From: Advenella mandrilli
Lineage (GTDB): Bacteria; Pseudomonadota; Gammaproteobacteria; Burkholderiales; Burkholderiaceae_B
Reading direction: 5' to 3'
DNA: 64,000 nt
NCBI RefSeq assembly: GCF_016595155.1
Contig: NZ_JAENGP010000001.1
Coordinates: 1-64,000 of the forward strand
The position numbers and the translations under genes are program-made. A model generated the notes under the pieces. That model did no database searches. It was not told the DNA's origin and worked only from the letters and a program-made list of their open reading frames with translations. Positions 7,667 to 17,331 of the stretch are shown here, piece by piece (position 1 is the first letter of the stretch; every line of letters starts with the position of its first letter).

Positions 7667-10357
7667 ATGACTGCCGTTTCACCTGCATATACGCTTTCGA
7701 TTTCCTCTTTGCCAGCCCTGTCCATTGACGCGCTTGTGGCGGGTGATGCCCGCCAGCAACTGGTGTTAACGGTTAATAACCGGCAGGCATTGCGCCTGAA
7801 GCAGCTACTAACCCAACAAATGGGTTCTTCTGCCCGCATTGTTGAATTGCCCTTGATTATGCCGCTGGGCCGATGGCTTCGTGCTTTGCATGATGCCCGT
7901 TTGTTTACTGCGCAAGGTCATGTGCCGGCCATTGCGCTGGACCGTTTTGCCGAACAGCTGGTGTGGGAATCGGTTATTGAGCAGGAAGAGGGGGCGGGGC
8001 GTTTGCTGGACTTGCCGCAAACGGCAAAAATGGCTGCTGATGCCCATCATTTGTGTGCCGACTGGCATATTCAGGTTAAAGATGATGAAAGCACGCAAGA
8101 ATATGAACGATTCAGGCAATGGCAAAAGGCTTACCTGCATCGTCTGTCCCAAATAGATGCCGAAGACGATTGCCTGATGCAGGAAAGTCTGATTCGCACA
8201 CTGGAGAACGGGGAAAACCTGGACTTGCCGCAGCAAATTATTTTGCTTGGGTTTACAGAATGTGCGCCGCGCTTAAGCAGATTGTTAAATGCTTGTCAGG
8301 ATAATGGCACAGACCTGGCGGTACTGGCAGAAAATTCGGCCAGCGCCAGTGAGGTTGGCAAGACAGCGTTGGGTGATACGGTAGCAGAATGGGAAACGGC
8401 CATTGAATGGGCCAGACAGGCCCTGCAAGAAAATCCCCGGGGCACGTATGCGATTGTGGCCCCCGATCTGGAAGCAAAAGCACCGTTGGCCAGGCGCTTG
8501 CTGGCACAAAATCTTGGTCGCCATGAGCTGTCCTGGAACGTGGCGGTTGGCCGCCCATTAACAGAATGGGCCCCCGTGCGGGCCGCGTTTGCCTGGCTCA
8601 GGCTGCTGGCACAGCTTGGCAGCCGCCGGCAATGCGAGGTACAGGTGTTGGGCGCGGCCCTGCTGGCCGGGCATTGTGCGGTCAAACCGTCCGCCTTGGC
8701 CGCCATGGCACAACAGGATGCCCAATTGCGTCAAAATGAAGATATAACGATTCCTGAAGCGGATGTTCTGGCTGTGTTTGATCAGTTTGCCGATGATCTT
8801 TCTTTTGATTTTAAAGAGATTTACCAACACTGGCGCCATCCTTTTCAGGAAAAATATACCCGTGCCCGCACAGATCAATGGGCGCAGCGTATTCGCGAAT
8901 GCCTGGTTAGTCTGGGGTTTCCGGGGCCGGCAACCTTAAGCAGTAGCAACTTTCAGGTGTGTCAGGCCTTTGAAAATCTGTTGGTCCGCTTTTCTGCCCT
9001 GTATGAGGTGGGCGGGCTTCTTGATGGCACAGGTGCCTGCGCCTTGTTGTATCGGCTTGCCCTGCAATCGGCTTTTCAGCCACAAAGGGACAAACAGGCA
9101 CGGCTTGATGTCCTGGGGTTTCTTGAGGCTGAAGGCGGCCGTTGGGATGCCGTATGGATTTTGGGCTTGACCGACGAGGTATTGCCTGCCAGTCCTAGCC
9201 CCAATCCTTTTTTGCCGGTCACCGCACTGCGTCGGGTTAATGCGCCCCGTGCCACCCCCGAACGGGAAAAAGCCTGGGCCGATGAGATGTTTCATGCTTT
9301 AAGGCAATGTGCCCCGCAAGTCAGCGTAAGCTGGCCCCTGATGGAGGGTGAAAAAGAGCTCAGGGCATCTTCATTATTGGAAGATATTCCATTGTTTGAG
9401 GTTGAAATTTCATGTGCGGACGCAAAAGAGACCGCACTTAATCCTAAACTTGAAGTGTTGCCTGATCATCAGGCCCCTGCGCTTTCAGGAAACCGTCCGG
9501 TAAGAGGTGGCCTGGATGTGCTGGAAACCCAGGCGCGCAATCCGCTGTGGGCCTTTGCCCGTTACCGTTTGGGTGCGCGCGAACTGAAAGATTACCCGCA
9601 GGCGGTGAGCCAGCGGGTGCGCGGCATTTTTCTGCATAAAGTCATGGAACTGGTGTGGGGCATGTTGCAAGATTGGGAGCGCCTGGCTGAAAAATTTGAA
9701 GACGGCTCTCTTGAGGCTTTTGTGAATGAATGCGTGGAACTGGCAGCCGATCAGGAGCTGAAGCATGATTATGCTGCGGTGGTGCAAATGGAAAAAGACC
9801 GTGCCCGCCAGATCGTAATGGATTTTTTGCTCATTGAACTTAAGCGCGAACCTTTTGCCGTGCAGCAGCTGGAGCAGGATGTGAAGTGGCAGCGTGCGCA
9901 GGTCAGCCTGTCATTACGCATGGACCGGATTGATACCTTGGCGGATGGCCAGCAGGTGATTGTCGATTATAAATCCGGCAGTACGCCTTCCTTCAAACAG
10001 GATTGGTCACGAGAGGTGCCGGTTAATTTGCAATTGCCTTTTTATGCTTCGGTGATGGGGTCTGGCAAGGGTAATCCGGTGGCCGGGCTGTTGTTTGCCC
10101 GCTTGAATGCCCGCCAGATTGAGCTTAAGGGCATTGCCAATGAAGACCTGGGTATTGACGGCCTGGACAATCGTGACAGTTGGGAGCCGCCGGTTTCCTG
10201 GGATGAATTGTTGCAACGCTGGCAACGGGTGATGGAACAACTGGCCGATGATTTTTCTGCCGGCAAGGCATTTAACCGTGCCTGGCGGGAAAACGATTTG
10301 CAGTATTGCGATGTAAAACCCTTTTTAAGACTGGCGCAAGAAAGTGACGATGAGTGA
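7667..10357 (+). CDS. AddB-like nuclease subunit (PD-(D/E)XK, probable DNA repair protein)
   Basis: 896-residue protein of the betaproteobacterial probable DNA repair family that acts as the AddB-like partner of an UvrD-type helicase-nuclease. The long N-terminal part resembles an inactivated helicase fold. The C-terminal RecB-type nuclease is visible, with the GIFLHKVMELVWG helix, then DRIDTLADGQQVIVDYKSG, where D767 and K769 are the likely metal-binding and catalytic residues. I chose ATG 7667 over the in-frame GTG two codons earlier. It overlaps the helicase gene by eight bases, so the pair is co-translated. Expected role: processing double-strand DNA ends for recombination. Confidence 0.85.
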   Translation: MTAVSPAYTLSISSLPALSIDALVAGDARQQLVLTVNNRQALRLKQLLTQQMGSSARIVELPLIMPLGRWLRALHDARLFTAQGHVPAIALDRFAEQLVWESVIEQEEGAGRLLDLPQTAKMAADAHHLCADWHIQVKDDESTQEYERFRQWQKAYLHRLSQIDAEDDCLMQESLIRTLENGENLDLPQQIILLGFTECAPRLSRLLNACQDNGTDLAVLAENSASASEVGKTALGDTVAEWETAIEWARQALQENPRGTYAIVAPDLEAKAPLARRLLAQNLGRHELSWNVAVGRPLTEWAPVRAAFAWLRLLAQLGSRRQCEVQVLGAALLAGHCAVKPSALAAMAQQDAQLRQNEDITIPEADVLAVFDQFADDLSFDFKEIYQHWRHPFQEKYTRARTDQWAQRIRECLVSLGFPGPATLSSSNFQVCQAFENLLVRFSALYEVGGLLDGTGACALLYRLALQSAFQPQRDKQARLDVLGFLEAEGGRWDAVWILGLTDEVLPASPSPNPFLPVTALRRVNAPRATPEREKAWADEMFHALRQCAPQVSVSWPLMEGEKELRASSLLEDIPLFEVEISCADAKETALNPKLEVLPDHQAPALSGNRPVRGGLDVLETQARNPLWAFARYRLGARELKDYPQAVSQRVRGIFLHKVMELVWGMLQDWERLAEKFEDGSLEAFVNECVELAADQELKHDYAAVVQMEKDRARQIVMDFLLIELKREPFAVQQLEQDVKWQRAQVSLSLRMDRIDTLADGQQVIVDYKSGSTPSFKQDWSREVPVNLQLPFYASVMGSGKGNPVAGLLFARLNARQIELKGIANEDLGIDGLDNRDSWEPPVSWDELLQRWQRVMEQLADDFSAGKAFNRAWRENDLQYCDVKPFLRLAQESDDE

Positions 10358-13300
10358 AACCATGACAGCAGAGCAATTCTTACATTCCCCGACACACCCG
10401 CTTAGTGATTCGGGAGAACGCTTGCCCAGTGATTATCAGGCCCGTGCACGGGCCGTGAAACCTGGTGAGTCGTTCCTGATTCAGGCGCCGGCCGGTTCCG
10501 GCAAGACAGAGTTGCTAACTGACCGGATTCTGGCCTTGTTGGCCACGGTGAACCGGCCCGAGGAAATCCTGGCCATTACCTTTACCCGCAAGGCAGCATC
10601 GGAAATGCATGCGCGGGTGTTGAAAAAACTGGCGCTGGGTTTGCAGGAAGAAGAGCCTGAAACAGCGCACCAGAAAAAAAGCTGGCAACTGGCTCGTGCG
10701 GCTTTGCACCGTGACCTGGAAAAAGGCTGGAATTTGCTGGCGCATCCGGCCCGTCTTAGCATTAAAACCATTGACTCGTTTTGTGCTTCGCTGGTGCGCT
10801 CCATGCCCTGGCTGTCGGGGATGGGCGGTATGCCTTCGGTGGCCGAAGATGCCCGTGCCCTGTACGGCAAGGCGGCCCGCAAAACACTGGCCCATATTGA
10901 CAGTACCGAATGCGTGCAGGCACTGGTGGCGCATCTGGATGTAGATTTGCAGCCTGCCGAAGAGTTGTTGGTGGATATGTTGGGGTTCAGGGACCAGTGG
11001 CTGCAGGTGGTGAATGACCCTGCGGGCGCCATGCAGGTCGTGATGGAATCCCTGGCGCAGGCCATGGATGAGGATATTGCCAGGGTGAGCGGGCTGATGC
11101 CTATGGGTTGGGCCAGCAGTTTGGCGCCCATGGCCAGGATGGCGGCCAGTACCTTGGCAGACCCGGCTGTCAGCCACGATGATGACTACCCGCTACTGGA
11201 CTGGGATGGCACCCCCCTGTTGCCTTACTTTACGGATATTGCCCGCTGGAAGGCGATGGCCCGCCTGTTGCTGACGGGTAAAGGGCAGCTGCGCAGCCGC
11301 TTAACTAAAAACGAAGGTTTCCCGCCCAAGACAGAGCACAAAGATGCCATGCAAACCTGGCTGGAATCACAGCGGCCTGATTCGGAAGAATGGACGCAAG
11401 CCTTGTATGATTTGACAAACTTGCCGGATGTTTTGATGACTCCGCAGCAAATGCATATTATTGCTCATCTGCTGGAATGCCTCAAGCTGGCCGCGCAACA
11501 GCTTGAACAGGTTTTTGCCAGTGAAGGCGAGGTGGATTTTATTGAAATTGCCTGGCGGGCAGGGCAGGCGTTGGGCTCTGTAGATGATCCGGCCGAATTG
11601 CTGCTGTCGCTGGATGCCGTGATTAAACATATTCTGATTGACGAATTTCAGGATACCAGTCAGGTACAGATTGACCTGATTCGCAAGCTGACGTCAGGCT
11701 GGCTGGCCAACGAAGACCGCACCTTGTTTCTGGTGGGCGACCCAATGCAATCGATCTACCGTTTCAGGAAAGCCGAAGTGGGTCTGTTTTTGAAGGTGTC
11801 CGAGGAAAGCATTAATGATTTGCCATTGACTGTGCTCAGATTAAGTGAGAACTTTCGTTCCCGCTCGGGCGTGGTTGAGTGGGTTAACCAAGCCTTTGCA
11901 AAGGTATTCCCGGCCACAGATAACCCGGCGCTGGGGGCCATCAAATATACGGCATCGGTGCCCTTTAATAACGAGGGAATGTCGCCGGCGGTGTTGATGC
12001 ATCCATTTTATTATGGCAGCCACATACCCGCCCAATTGCTCAATGCAGATACCTTGCCACAGGTATCCGTCCAGGATGAAGAACCTTCTGTCATTGAAAT
12101 GACCCCTGCAATGGCCGAAACAGCCGCTCAGGACAGGGTGATTGAACTGGTCAAGTCGGCACTGCAAACGCATGCCGGTAAAAAAAATCCCGTCGCCATT
12201 CTGGTGCGGGCGCGAACACATCTTAATGAATTGATGCATCGATTAAGCATGGAAGGCATTCCCGTGCGGGCTGTGGACTTTCAGCCACTTAAAGACCGTC
12301 AGGTGGTGAGCGATCTGGTGCAGCTGATTCGAGCCTTGTCGCACCCTGCCGACCGGGTGGCCTGGCTTTCCCTGTTGCGCTCACCCTTGTGCGGCCTGAC
12401 CTTGGCCACGCTGGATACCCTGTTTGGCGAACAGCAGAAAATACCGGTGCCTCAGTTGCTGGCACAGGTATTGGCAGGCACTTCCGGCGCTAACGGGCAA
12501 GCGCTTGCCGAAGCGGCGGATTTGTCCGCGGCCGAACTGGCCCGTGTGTTGCCGGTGGCCCGGGCCTTGCTGAATCGCTCTTTTGAGCGGGATGCCATCA
12601 CTTTTTCAGCCCATGTGGAATCCGTTTGGCGCGGTTTGGGCGGGTTTGTTTTTTATGCGCATGAAAGTGAATGTGCCGATGTGCAGACGGTGCTGCGCCT
12701 GCTGGACAAGATTGCCCCTTATGGTGGCCTGAATCCTGCCGATCTTGACCGTGAACTTGAGCGCCTGTATGCCGCGTCCTCGCATGAGCAAAATGCGGTC
12801 ACCATCATGACGATGCATAAATCCAAGGGGCTGGAGTTTCAGGAGGTTATTTTGTATGGCCTGCATCGGGTACCCCGCAATAACCCCGATCCTTTGCTAC
12901 GGTTTGAGCAGTCCGAGGGGCACTTGTTGCTGGGGCCGATCAAGCCTAGGGCATCACAGGAAAAAGATCCCATTTCGGTCTATCTGGCCGGACGGGAAAA
13001 AAAGCGCACCGATTATGAGCTGGATCGCCTGCTATATGTTGCCGCCACACGGGCATGCCAACGGCTGCATTTGGTAGCGGTACTGCAGGTTAAGGAAGGG
13101 GTGGTTGCCAAGGCGTCATCCAGCACCCTGTTCTCGCGCTTACAGCCTTTAATGGATACCTTCGATACGGTTAAGCCGCCATATTTGCCTGTGTCGCTGG
13201 TCAATAACGGGCAGGGCAATGAAAACAGTCGCTACGAGGTGGTGGGGCCGCCGTTAATCCGCTTTACCGATGCCACGATGCAAAGCCTGCACGCGCAAGC

Positions 13301-13868
13301 GGGTGTCGTTTATAAGCCGGCAGCTCCTGCTCTTCACGATGGCGGAGCCTGGCAGTTTGAAGAGCGCCTTGAGGCACATATCGGTACGGTGGCGCATGCC
13401 TGGCTGGCCCGTATGGGGCAAGATCAATTACAAGGCTGGACACCCGCACGGATTCAGTCGGCTGAAAATATTATTGTGCGCCAATTGTTGCAGGAAGGTT
13501 TGCGTCCCCAACAGGCCCGCGAGGCTACCGGGCGGGTGCAGTCACTATTGCTAAGTTGCCTGAATCATGACAAGGGGCAATGGCTGTTGACACAGGCCAA
13601 TGCCCGTCAGGAATGGGAACTGGTGGATGCCAATGGCAAAGTGCTGATTGTGGACGTGGCGGTTTCCGAGCCTGATGGCTGGCTGGTGGTTGATTATAAA
13701 ACAGCACAACAACATGACAATGAGTCTGATGAGGTGTTTGAAGATCGTCTGCGGCAAACTTACCGTAAACAGTTGCAGGATTATTGTGAACGCTTGACTG
13801 CCTTGGATGGTCGTCCTGCCCGAGCGGTTATTTACGCGCTGGGCACAAATCGCTGGTTAACGCTATAA
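10350..13868 (+). CDS. AddA-like UvrD/Rep-family helicase-nuclease
   Basis: 1172-residue superfamily-1 helicase. Walker A APAGSGKT with K52, the TFTRKAASEM motif, DEFQD at 431-435, GDPMQSIYRFRKAEVG, then MTMHKSKGLEF and the VAATRACQRLHL motif VI. The C-terminal RecB-type nuclease has a likely metal-binding Asp in VDVAVSEPDG and D1115/K1117 in VVDYKT. Together with the upstream AddB-like protein it should form an end-resection enzyme equivalent to RecBCD. The start at 10350 overlaps the addB-like stop; a GTG two codons upstream is possible. No terminator is evident after the stop. Confidence 0.9.
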   Translation: MSETMTAEQFLHSPTHPLSDSGERLPSDYQARARAVKPGESFLIQAPAGSGKTELLTDRILALLATVNRPEEILAITFTRKAASEMHARVLKKLALGLQEEEPETAHQKKSWQLARAALHRDLEKGWNLLAHPARLSIKTIDSFCASLVRSMPWLSGMGGMPSVAEDARALYGKAARKTLAHIDSTECVQALVAHLDVDLQPAEELLVDMLGFRDQWLQVVNDPAGAMQVVMESLAQAMDEDIARVSGLMPMGWASSLAPMARMAASTLADPAVSHDDDYPLLDWDGTPLLPYFTDIARWKAMARLLLTGKGQLRSRLTKNEGFPPKTEHKDAMQTWLESQRPDSEEWTQALYDLTNLPDVLMTPQQMHIIAHLLECLKLAAQQLEQVFASEGEVDFIEIAWRAGQALGSVDDPAELLLSLDAVIKHILIDEFQDTSQVQIDLIRKLTSGWLANEDRTLFLVGDPMQSIYRFRKAEVGLFLKVSEESINDLPLTVLRLSENFRSRSGVVEWVNQAFAKVFPATDNPALGAIKYTASVPFNNEGMSPAVLMHPFYYGSHIPAQLLNADTLPQVSVQDEEPSVIEMTPAMAETAAQDRVIELVKSALQTHAGKKNPVAILVRARTHLNELMHRLSMEGIPVRAVDFQPLKDRQVVSDLVQLIRALSHPADRVAWLSLLRSPLCGLTLATLDTLFGEQQKIPVPQLLAQVLAGTSGANGQALAEAADLSAAELARVLPVARALLNRSFERDAITFSAHVESVWRGLGGFVFYAHESECADVQTVLRLLDKIAPYGGLNPADLDRELERLYAASSHEQNAVTIMTMHKSKGLEFQEVILYGLHRVPRNNPDPLLRFEQSEGHLLLGPIKPRASQEKDPISVYLAGREKKRTDYELDRLLYVAATRACQRLHLVAVLQVKEGVVAKASSSTLFSRLQPLMDTFDTVKPPYLPVSLVNNGQGNENSRYEVVGPPLIRFTDATMQSLHAQAGVVYKPAAPALHDGGAWQFEERLEAHIGTVAHAWLARMGQDQLQGWTPARIQSAENIIVRQLLQEGLRPQQAREATGRVQSLLLSCLNHDKGQWLLTQANARQEWELVDANGKVLIVDVAVSEPDGWLVVDYKTAQQHDNESDEVFEDRLRQTYRKQLQDYCERLTALDGRPARAVIYALGTNRWLTL

Positions 13869-14009
13869 GCGGTCTTGTAGCCGGATTATTTCATAACAAT
13901 GATGTAATAAGTTGTTAATTTATGGGTTTATATAAAACATTTATTTGAAAAAGGGGAATAATGCTTGTCAACTAATTATGTTTACTAGATTTTAAGTTTT
14001 GGAGAGCCA

Positions 14010-14642
14010 ATGAATCCGATTAATCATGCAGCATGGAAAACAACAGTGTCAGACAAAAATACAAGCACGGTGTTGCGCAATTGGATAGTGTGTGGGGCAA
14101 CGGCAGTTGCGGTTTTTAGCGGTTTGCCGGTAATGGCCCAGGCGGTTAGCCCCATCATGGCTGCCATGCAAACGGTGTATGAAGCGGTACCTGCATCTTC
14201 TCCTGTAGCAGTTACCCAAAATGATGATACCCGTACGATTTCTGTAGGCGGGCAAGCTAATGGAAAAGAAGTGTCCGTGGCAGGTAGCGAAGGTCCTCGT
14301 GCGATTTCAGGGGTGGCGGCAGGAAGCCGGCCTACCGATGCCGTGAACTTGGGCCAAACCAAAGAAATGTTTAATGATGTAAACCGTAAAATACGTCAAA
14401 CCGAACGCAAGGCTGATGAAGGCACAGCGGCCGCGATTGCCGCAGCCAATTTGCCACAGGCGGTTTTGCCGGGTGAAAAAGTGGTTGGCGTGGGTGGCGG
14501 TACCTGGTCGGGTGAGTCCGGTTATGCTGTTGGTGTATCTGCTGCAACCGACAATGGCAAGTGGTTGCTTAATGGCTCTGTGGTGGGTTCTTCGGGTGGT
14601 GATGTGGGGGCGGGCGTTGGCGTAGGCTATCGCTGGCGTTAA
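14010..14642 (+). CDS. Minimal YadA-type trimeric autotransporter
   Basis: 210 residues. It has an extended signal peptide (hydrophobic core VCGATAVAVFSGLPV, cleavage after AQA near residue 45), roughly 60 residues of passenger, then a trimeric-adhesin neck signature, ISGVAAGSRPTDAVNLGQ (about 97-114), a short coiled coil (to about 140), and the YadA membrane anchor: LPQAVLPGEKVVGVGGGTW, ESGYAVGVSAATDNGKW, and a terminal GVGVGYRWR. The last residue is Arg rather than the usual aromatic. Family members are usually much longer because of heads and stalks; here almost only the outer-membrane barrel remains. Good ribosome site GGAGAG. It appears monocistronic. It could be a vestige, or a small surface protein. 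Confidence 0.85.
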   Translation: MNPINHAAWKTTVSDKNTSTVLRNWIVCGATAVAVFSGLPVMAQAVSPIMAAMQTVYEAVPASSPVAVTQNDDTRTISVGGQANGKEVSVAGSEGPRAISGVAAGSRPTDAVNLGQTKEMFNDVNRKIRQTERKADEGTAAAIAAANLPQAVLPGEKVVGVGGGTWSGESGYAVGVSAATDNGKWLLNGSVVGSSGGDVGAGVGVGYRWR

Positions 14643-14678
14643 ATGTGCACGCAGTCCGGGTTAATTTTCACTTTTAGA

Positions 14679-14706
14679 TTGTAATAATTTCCAAAGCTGC
14701 TACAAT
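14679..14706 (+). promoter_or_regulatory. Sigma-70 promoter of the 4.5S RNA gene
   Basis: TTGTAA, a 16-bp spacer and TACAAT, placing the start about 8 bp downstream, at the first base of the RNA. Confidence 0.65.
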
Positions 14707-14713
14707 GCTTGTC

Positions 14714-14811
14714 GGTGGGCCCCTTCGCATGGGCCGGCGGTGAAACTGGTCAGGTCGGGAACGAAGCAGCCATAATCGCTCAGGTTCAGTGCCGAAGTAA
14801 GGCTCACCCCC
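14714..14811 (+). ncRNA. ffs: Signal recognition particle 4.5S RNA
   Basis: About 98 nt. The conserved SRP core is present: GGTCAGGTCGGGAACGAAGC followed by AGCCATAATCGC, and the ends pair (GGTGGGCC at the 5' end, GGCTCACCCC at the 3' end) to give the long hairpin. The tetraloop region reads CGGGAACG, a small variant of the common CCGGAAGG. It scaffolds Ffh for co-translational membrane targeting. Location just upstream of dnaX is the standard betaproteobacterial arrangement. The ends are set by base pairing and may be off by a few bases. Confidence 0.9.
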
Positions 14812-14896
14812 CTATACCCATATACAACAAAAATATTCAGTACAACAGTCGTCACCTTCAGGGTGACGTTTGTATTTCTGGGCTACAATCATTCAC

Positions 14897-16927
14897 ATGA
14901 GCTACCTTGTTCTTGCCCGTAAGTGGCGTCCCCGATCCTTCGAAACCCTTGTCGGCCAAGAGCACGTGGTAAGGGCATTAAGCAATGCCCTTACCACCCA
15001 GCGACTGCATCATGCCTGGTTATTTACGGGTACCCGTGGTGTTGGTAAAACCACGTTGTCACGCATTCTTGCCAAGTCCCTTAATTGTGAAACCGGCATC
15101 ACCGCCACGCCTTGTGGCCAATGCCGTGCCTGTGTCGAAATAGACGAAGGCCGCTTTATTGACTATCTTGAATTCGATGCGGCTTCCAACCGGCGGGTCG
15201 AGGAAATGACGCAACTGCTTGAGCAGGCCGTGTATGCGCCCAGTGCGGGCCGTTTCAAAATCTACATGATCGACGAAGTTCACATGCTCACAGGGCATGC
15301 GTTTAACGCCATGCTGAAAACGCTCGAAGAACCGCCGCCGCATGTCAAGTTTATTCTTGCCACCACCGATCCGCAAAAAATTCCCGTTACGGTATTGTCC
15401 CGTTGCCTGCAGTTCAACCTGAAGCAGATGCCACCCGAGGCCATTGTGGGTCACCTGGAAAACGTGCTCACGCAGGAAGAGGTTGGTTTCGACCTTGGCG
15501 GTTTGCGACTTATCGCACAGGCGGCCGCCGGCTCCATGCGCGATGCCCTGTCTTTAACTGATCAGGCCATTGCTTACAGTTCTTCCAATATTACCGATGC
15601 CGCCGTACGCGAAATGCTGGGCACCATAGACCAGAAGTATTTGGTCCGTTTCCTGCAGGCGTTGCTGCAGGGTTCGGCGCAGGGCGTTATGGATACGGCC
15701 AATGAGTTGGCAACGCGTGGGTTTTCCTATTCGGGTGCCCTGGCAGATTTGTCGGTCTTGCTCTCGCGCATTGCGATAGAACAGCGTTTGCCGGGTACCA
15801 TCATGCCAGATGACCCTTTGCATGAAGATATGCAGGCATTGGCCAGGGCGTTTCACCCGGATACCTTGCAGCTGTTTTACGGCATTGCCGTGCATGGCCG
15901 TAATGAACTGTCTTTGGCGCCTGATGAATATGCTGGTTTTGTCATGACGGGCTTAAGAATGCTGTCACTGGTCAGTACGGTAGATGTGGCCGCATTGCCT
16001 GCACCTGTAGCCACAGTGGCTGGCGCAGCAGCACAGCCTGAACTTGTAACCAAGGCCAGCGCACCAAAGGCAGGCGTAAGTACTCATCATGCCGCTTCAA
16101 ATCGTGAGGTGGCCACTGCTGTTGAACATAATGCAGAAGCCGCTTCCGTTTCGGTGAAACCCGATGCCAGTACCACGGCTGCTCAGGTAACTGCTGATGG
16201 CAATATTCCAGCTGCCAGAAATGAAAACACGGCTTCCGCTGAACATGCGCTAAGCACTGAGCATGCGGTCATTGCAGAACCAGCAGTAAGCACTGAAAAA
16301 GCAGCAACAGCAGTAACCGCTGAAAAAAAAACGGCTGAGGATTTTATTCCTGCCTGGGAAGACATTCCTGACGACTGGGAATTGCGGGCTGTTCCCGCAC
16401 CAGAGGATGAAGTGTTTTTTGAGCAGGCAGTGCCTCCTGATCTTGATCTGGATCTGTCAGACCCTGAATTGGCCTCTTTTCCTGTTGTGGAAGAAGATGT
16501 GTCCTGGGTTCCCAGTCACCAGGGCCAGTCGGCAGGGTACAGCCTGCAGCAAATGACGTCGCATGACTGGACTGTTTTGTCACAAGAACTGCCCCTTACC
16601 GGTGTGGCGGCCGAATTTGCCAAGCAAAGCGAATGGCTGGGTTTTGAAAACAACGAAATCCGTTTGCGCATTCCTGTCAAGAACACGAATGAGCTGGGGG
16701 CGAAAGCAAAACTGAATACGGTGCTTACTGAATATTTCAGGCAAGTGGTGAAGGTGTCTTTCGAGTATGCCGAAAACGTCGAGGAAACCGCCTACGCCTC
16801 GATTCGTGCCGAACAGGCTGCGCGCCAGGAAAAAGCCGAGCAGGCCGTGCAGGAAAGCGAATTTATCAATGCCCTTATTGAAGAGTTTGGTGCCAAGGTG
16901 CTTCCTGAAAGTATTAAACCGTGCTGA
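14897..16927 (+). CDS. dnaX: DNA polymerase III subunits tau/gamma
   Basis: 676-residue clamp-loader ATPase. Walker A GTRGVGKT (45-52), zinc-binding cysteines C64, C73, C76 and C79, the DEVHML Walker B and the SRCLQF sensor segment. Residues about 375-500 are an Ala/Glu-rich linker; the last 140 are the tau-specific domain that binds DnaB and the polymerase. Start ATG 14897 gives the classical MSYLVLARKWRP beginning. A run of nine A at 16323-16331 is followed in the -1 frame immediately by a stop (16336-16338), so a short gamma-like product of about 480 residues is likely. Next to ffs, ebfC and recR as in relatives. Confidence 0.96.
   Translation: MSYLVLARKWRPRSFETLVGQEHVVRALSNALTTQRLHHAWLFTGTRGVGKTTLSRILAKSLNCETGITATPCGQCRACVEIDEGRFIDYLEFDAASNRRVEEMTQLLEQAVYAPSAGRFKIYMIDEVHMLTGHAFNAMLKTLEEPPPHVKFILATTDPQKIPVTVLSRCLQFNLKQMPPEAIVGHLENVLTQEEVGFDLGGLRLIAQAAAGSMRDALSLTDQAIAYSSSNITDAAVREMLGTIDQKYLVRFLQALLQGSAQGVMDTANELATRGFSYSGALADLSVLLSRIAIEQRLPGTIMPDDPLHEDMQALARAFHPDTLQLFYGIAVHGRNELSLAPDEYAGFVMTGLRMLSLVSTVDVAALPAPVATVAGAAAQPELVTKASAPKAGVSTHHAASNREVATAVEHNAEAASVSVKPDASTTAAQVTADGNIPAARNENTASAEHALSTEHAVIAEPAVSTEKAATAVTAEKKTAEDFIPAWEDIPDDWELRAVPAPEDEVFFEQAVPPDLDLDLSDPELASFPVVEEDVSWVPSHQGQSAGYSLQQMTSHDWTVLSQELPLTGVAAEFAKQSEWLGFENNEIRLRIPVKNTNELGAKAKLNTVLTEYFRQVVKVSFEYAENVEETAYASIRAEQAARQEKAEQAVQESEFINALIEEFGAKVLPESIKPC
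16323..16338 (+). other. Probable dnaX slippery site (A9) with -1-frame stop
   Basis: The in-frame codons are GAA AAA AAA ACG GCT GAG (Glu476 onward). Nine consecutive A precede CGGC. Slipping back one base makes the next codons AAC GGC TGA, so translation would end after Asn-Gly at about residue 480, after the linker starts and before the tau domain. This mirrors the gamma-generating frameshift of E. coli dnaX and the poly-A slippage site of Thermus dnaX. I did not see a clear Shine-Dalgarno-like stimulator or close stem-loop. Confidence 0.65.
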
Positions 16928-17004
16928 TTGCCGTGATCTTTACGTATTAATCTACTAAAATACATGTTATTCCCATTAATCAATGAATCAGGAAATCATT
17001 CATT

Positions 17005-17331
17005 ATGATGAAAAATCAACTGGCTGGCTTGATGAAACAAGCCCAGCAAATGCAGGACAACATGAAAAAAGCCCAAGAGTCGCTGGCGGACATTACCGTC
17101 GAAGGCTCTTCGGGTGGTGGCCTGGTTAAGGTAACCATGACGTGTCGTAACGATATAAAACGCGTGGTGATTGACCCTTCCCTGCTGGAAGATGAAAAAG
17201 ACATGCTTGAAGACCTGGTGGCCGCCGCTTTTAATGATGCCCTGCGCAAGGCTGAAAGCACCGCCCAGGAAAAAATGTCTTCCGTAACGGCTGGCATGCC
17301 ATTGCCACCAGGAATGAAATTTCCATTCTAA
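17005..17331 (+). CDS. ebfC: YbaB/EbfC nucleoid-associated protein
   Basis: 108 residues. The family forms small tweezer-like dimers that bind DNA. The N-terminal helix ([22 protein letters not shown]), the conserved [12 protein letters not shown] strand, and the PPGMKFPF end are all diagnostic. It lies between dnaX and recR, the universal context, and its TAA stop overlaps the recR ATG by one base (TAATG), implying coupled translation. Two adjacent ATG codons are possible starts. Confidence 0.95.
   Translation: MMKNQLAGLMKQAQQMQDNMKKAQESLADITVEGSSGGGLVKVTMTCRNDIKRVVIDPSLLEDEKDMLEDLVAAAFNDALRKAESTAQEKMSSVTAGMPLPPGMKFPF

Noticed and set aside
10481-11177. Two long antisense open frames (over 210 codons) inside addA
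   Set aside because: They lie opposite a fully supported helicase gene, have Cys/Arg/Pro-heavy composition and no recognisable motif. They are shadows of its codon usage.
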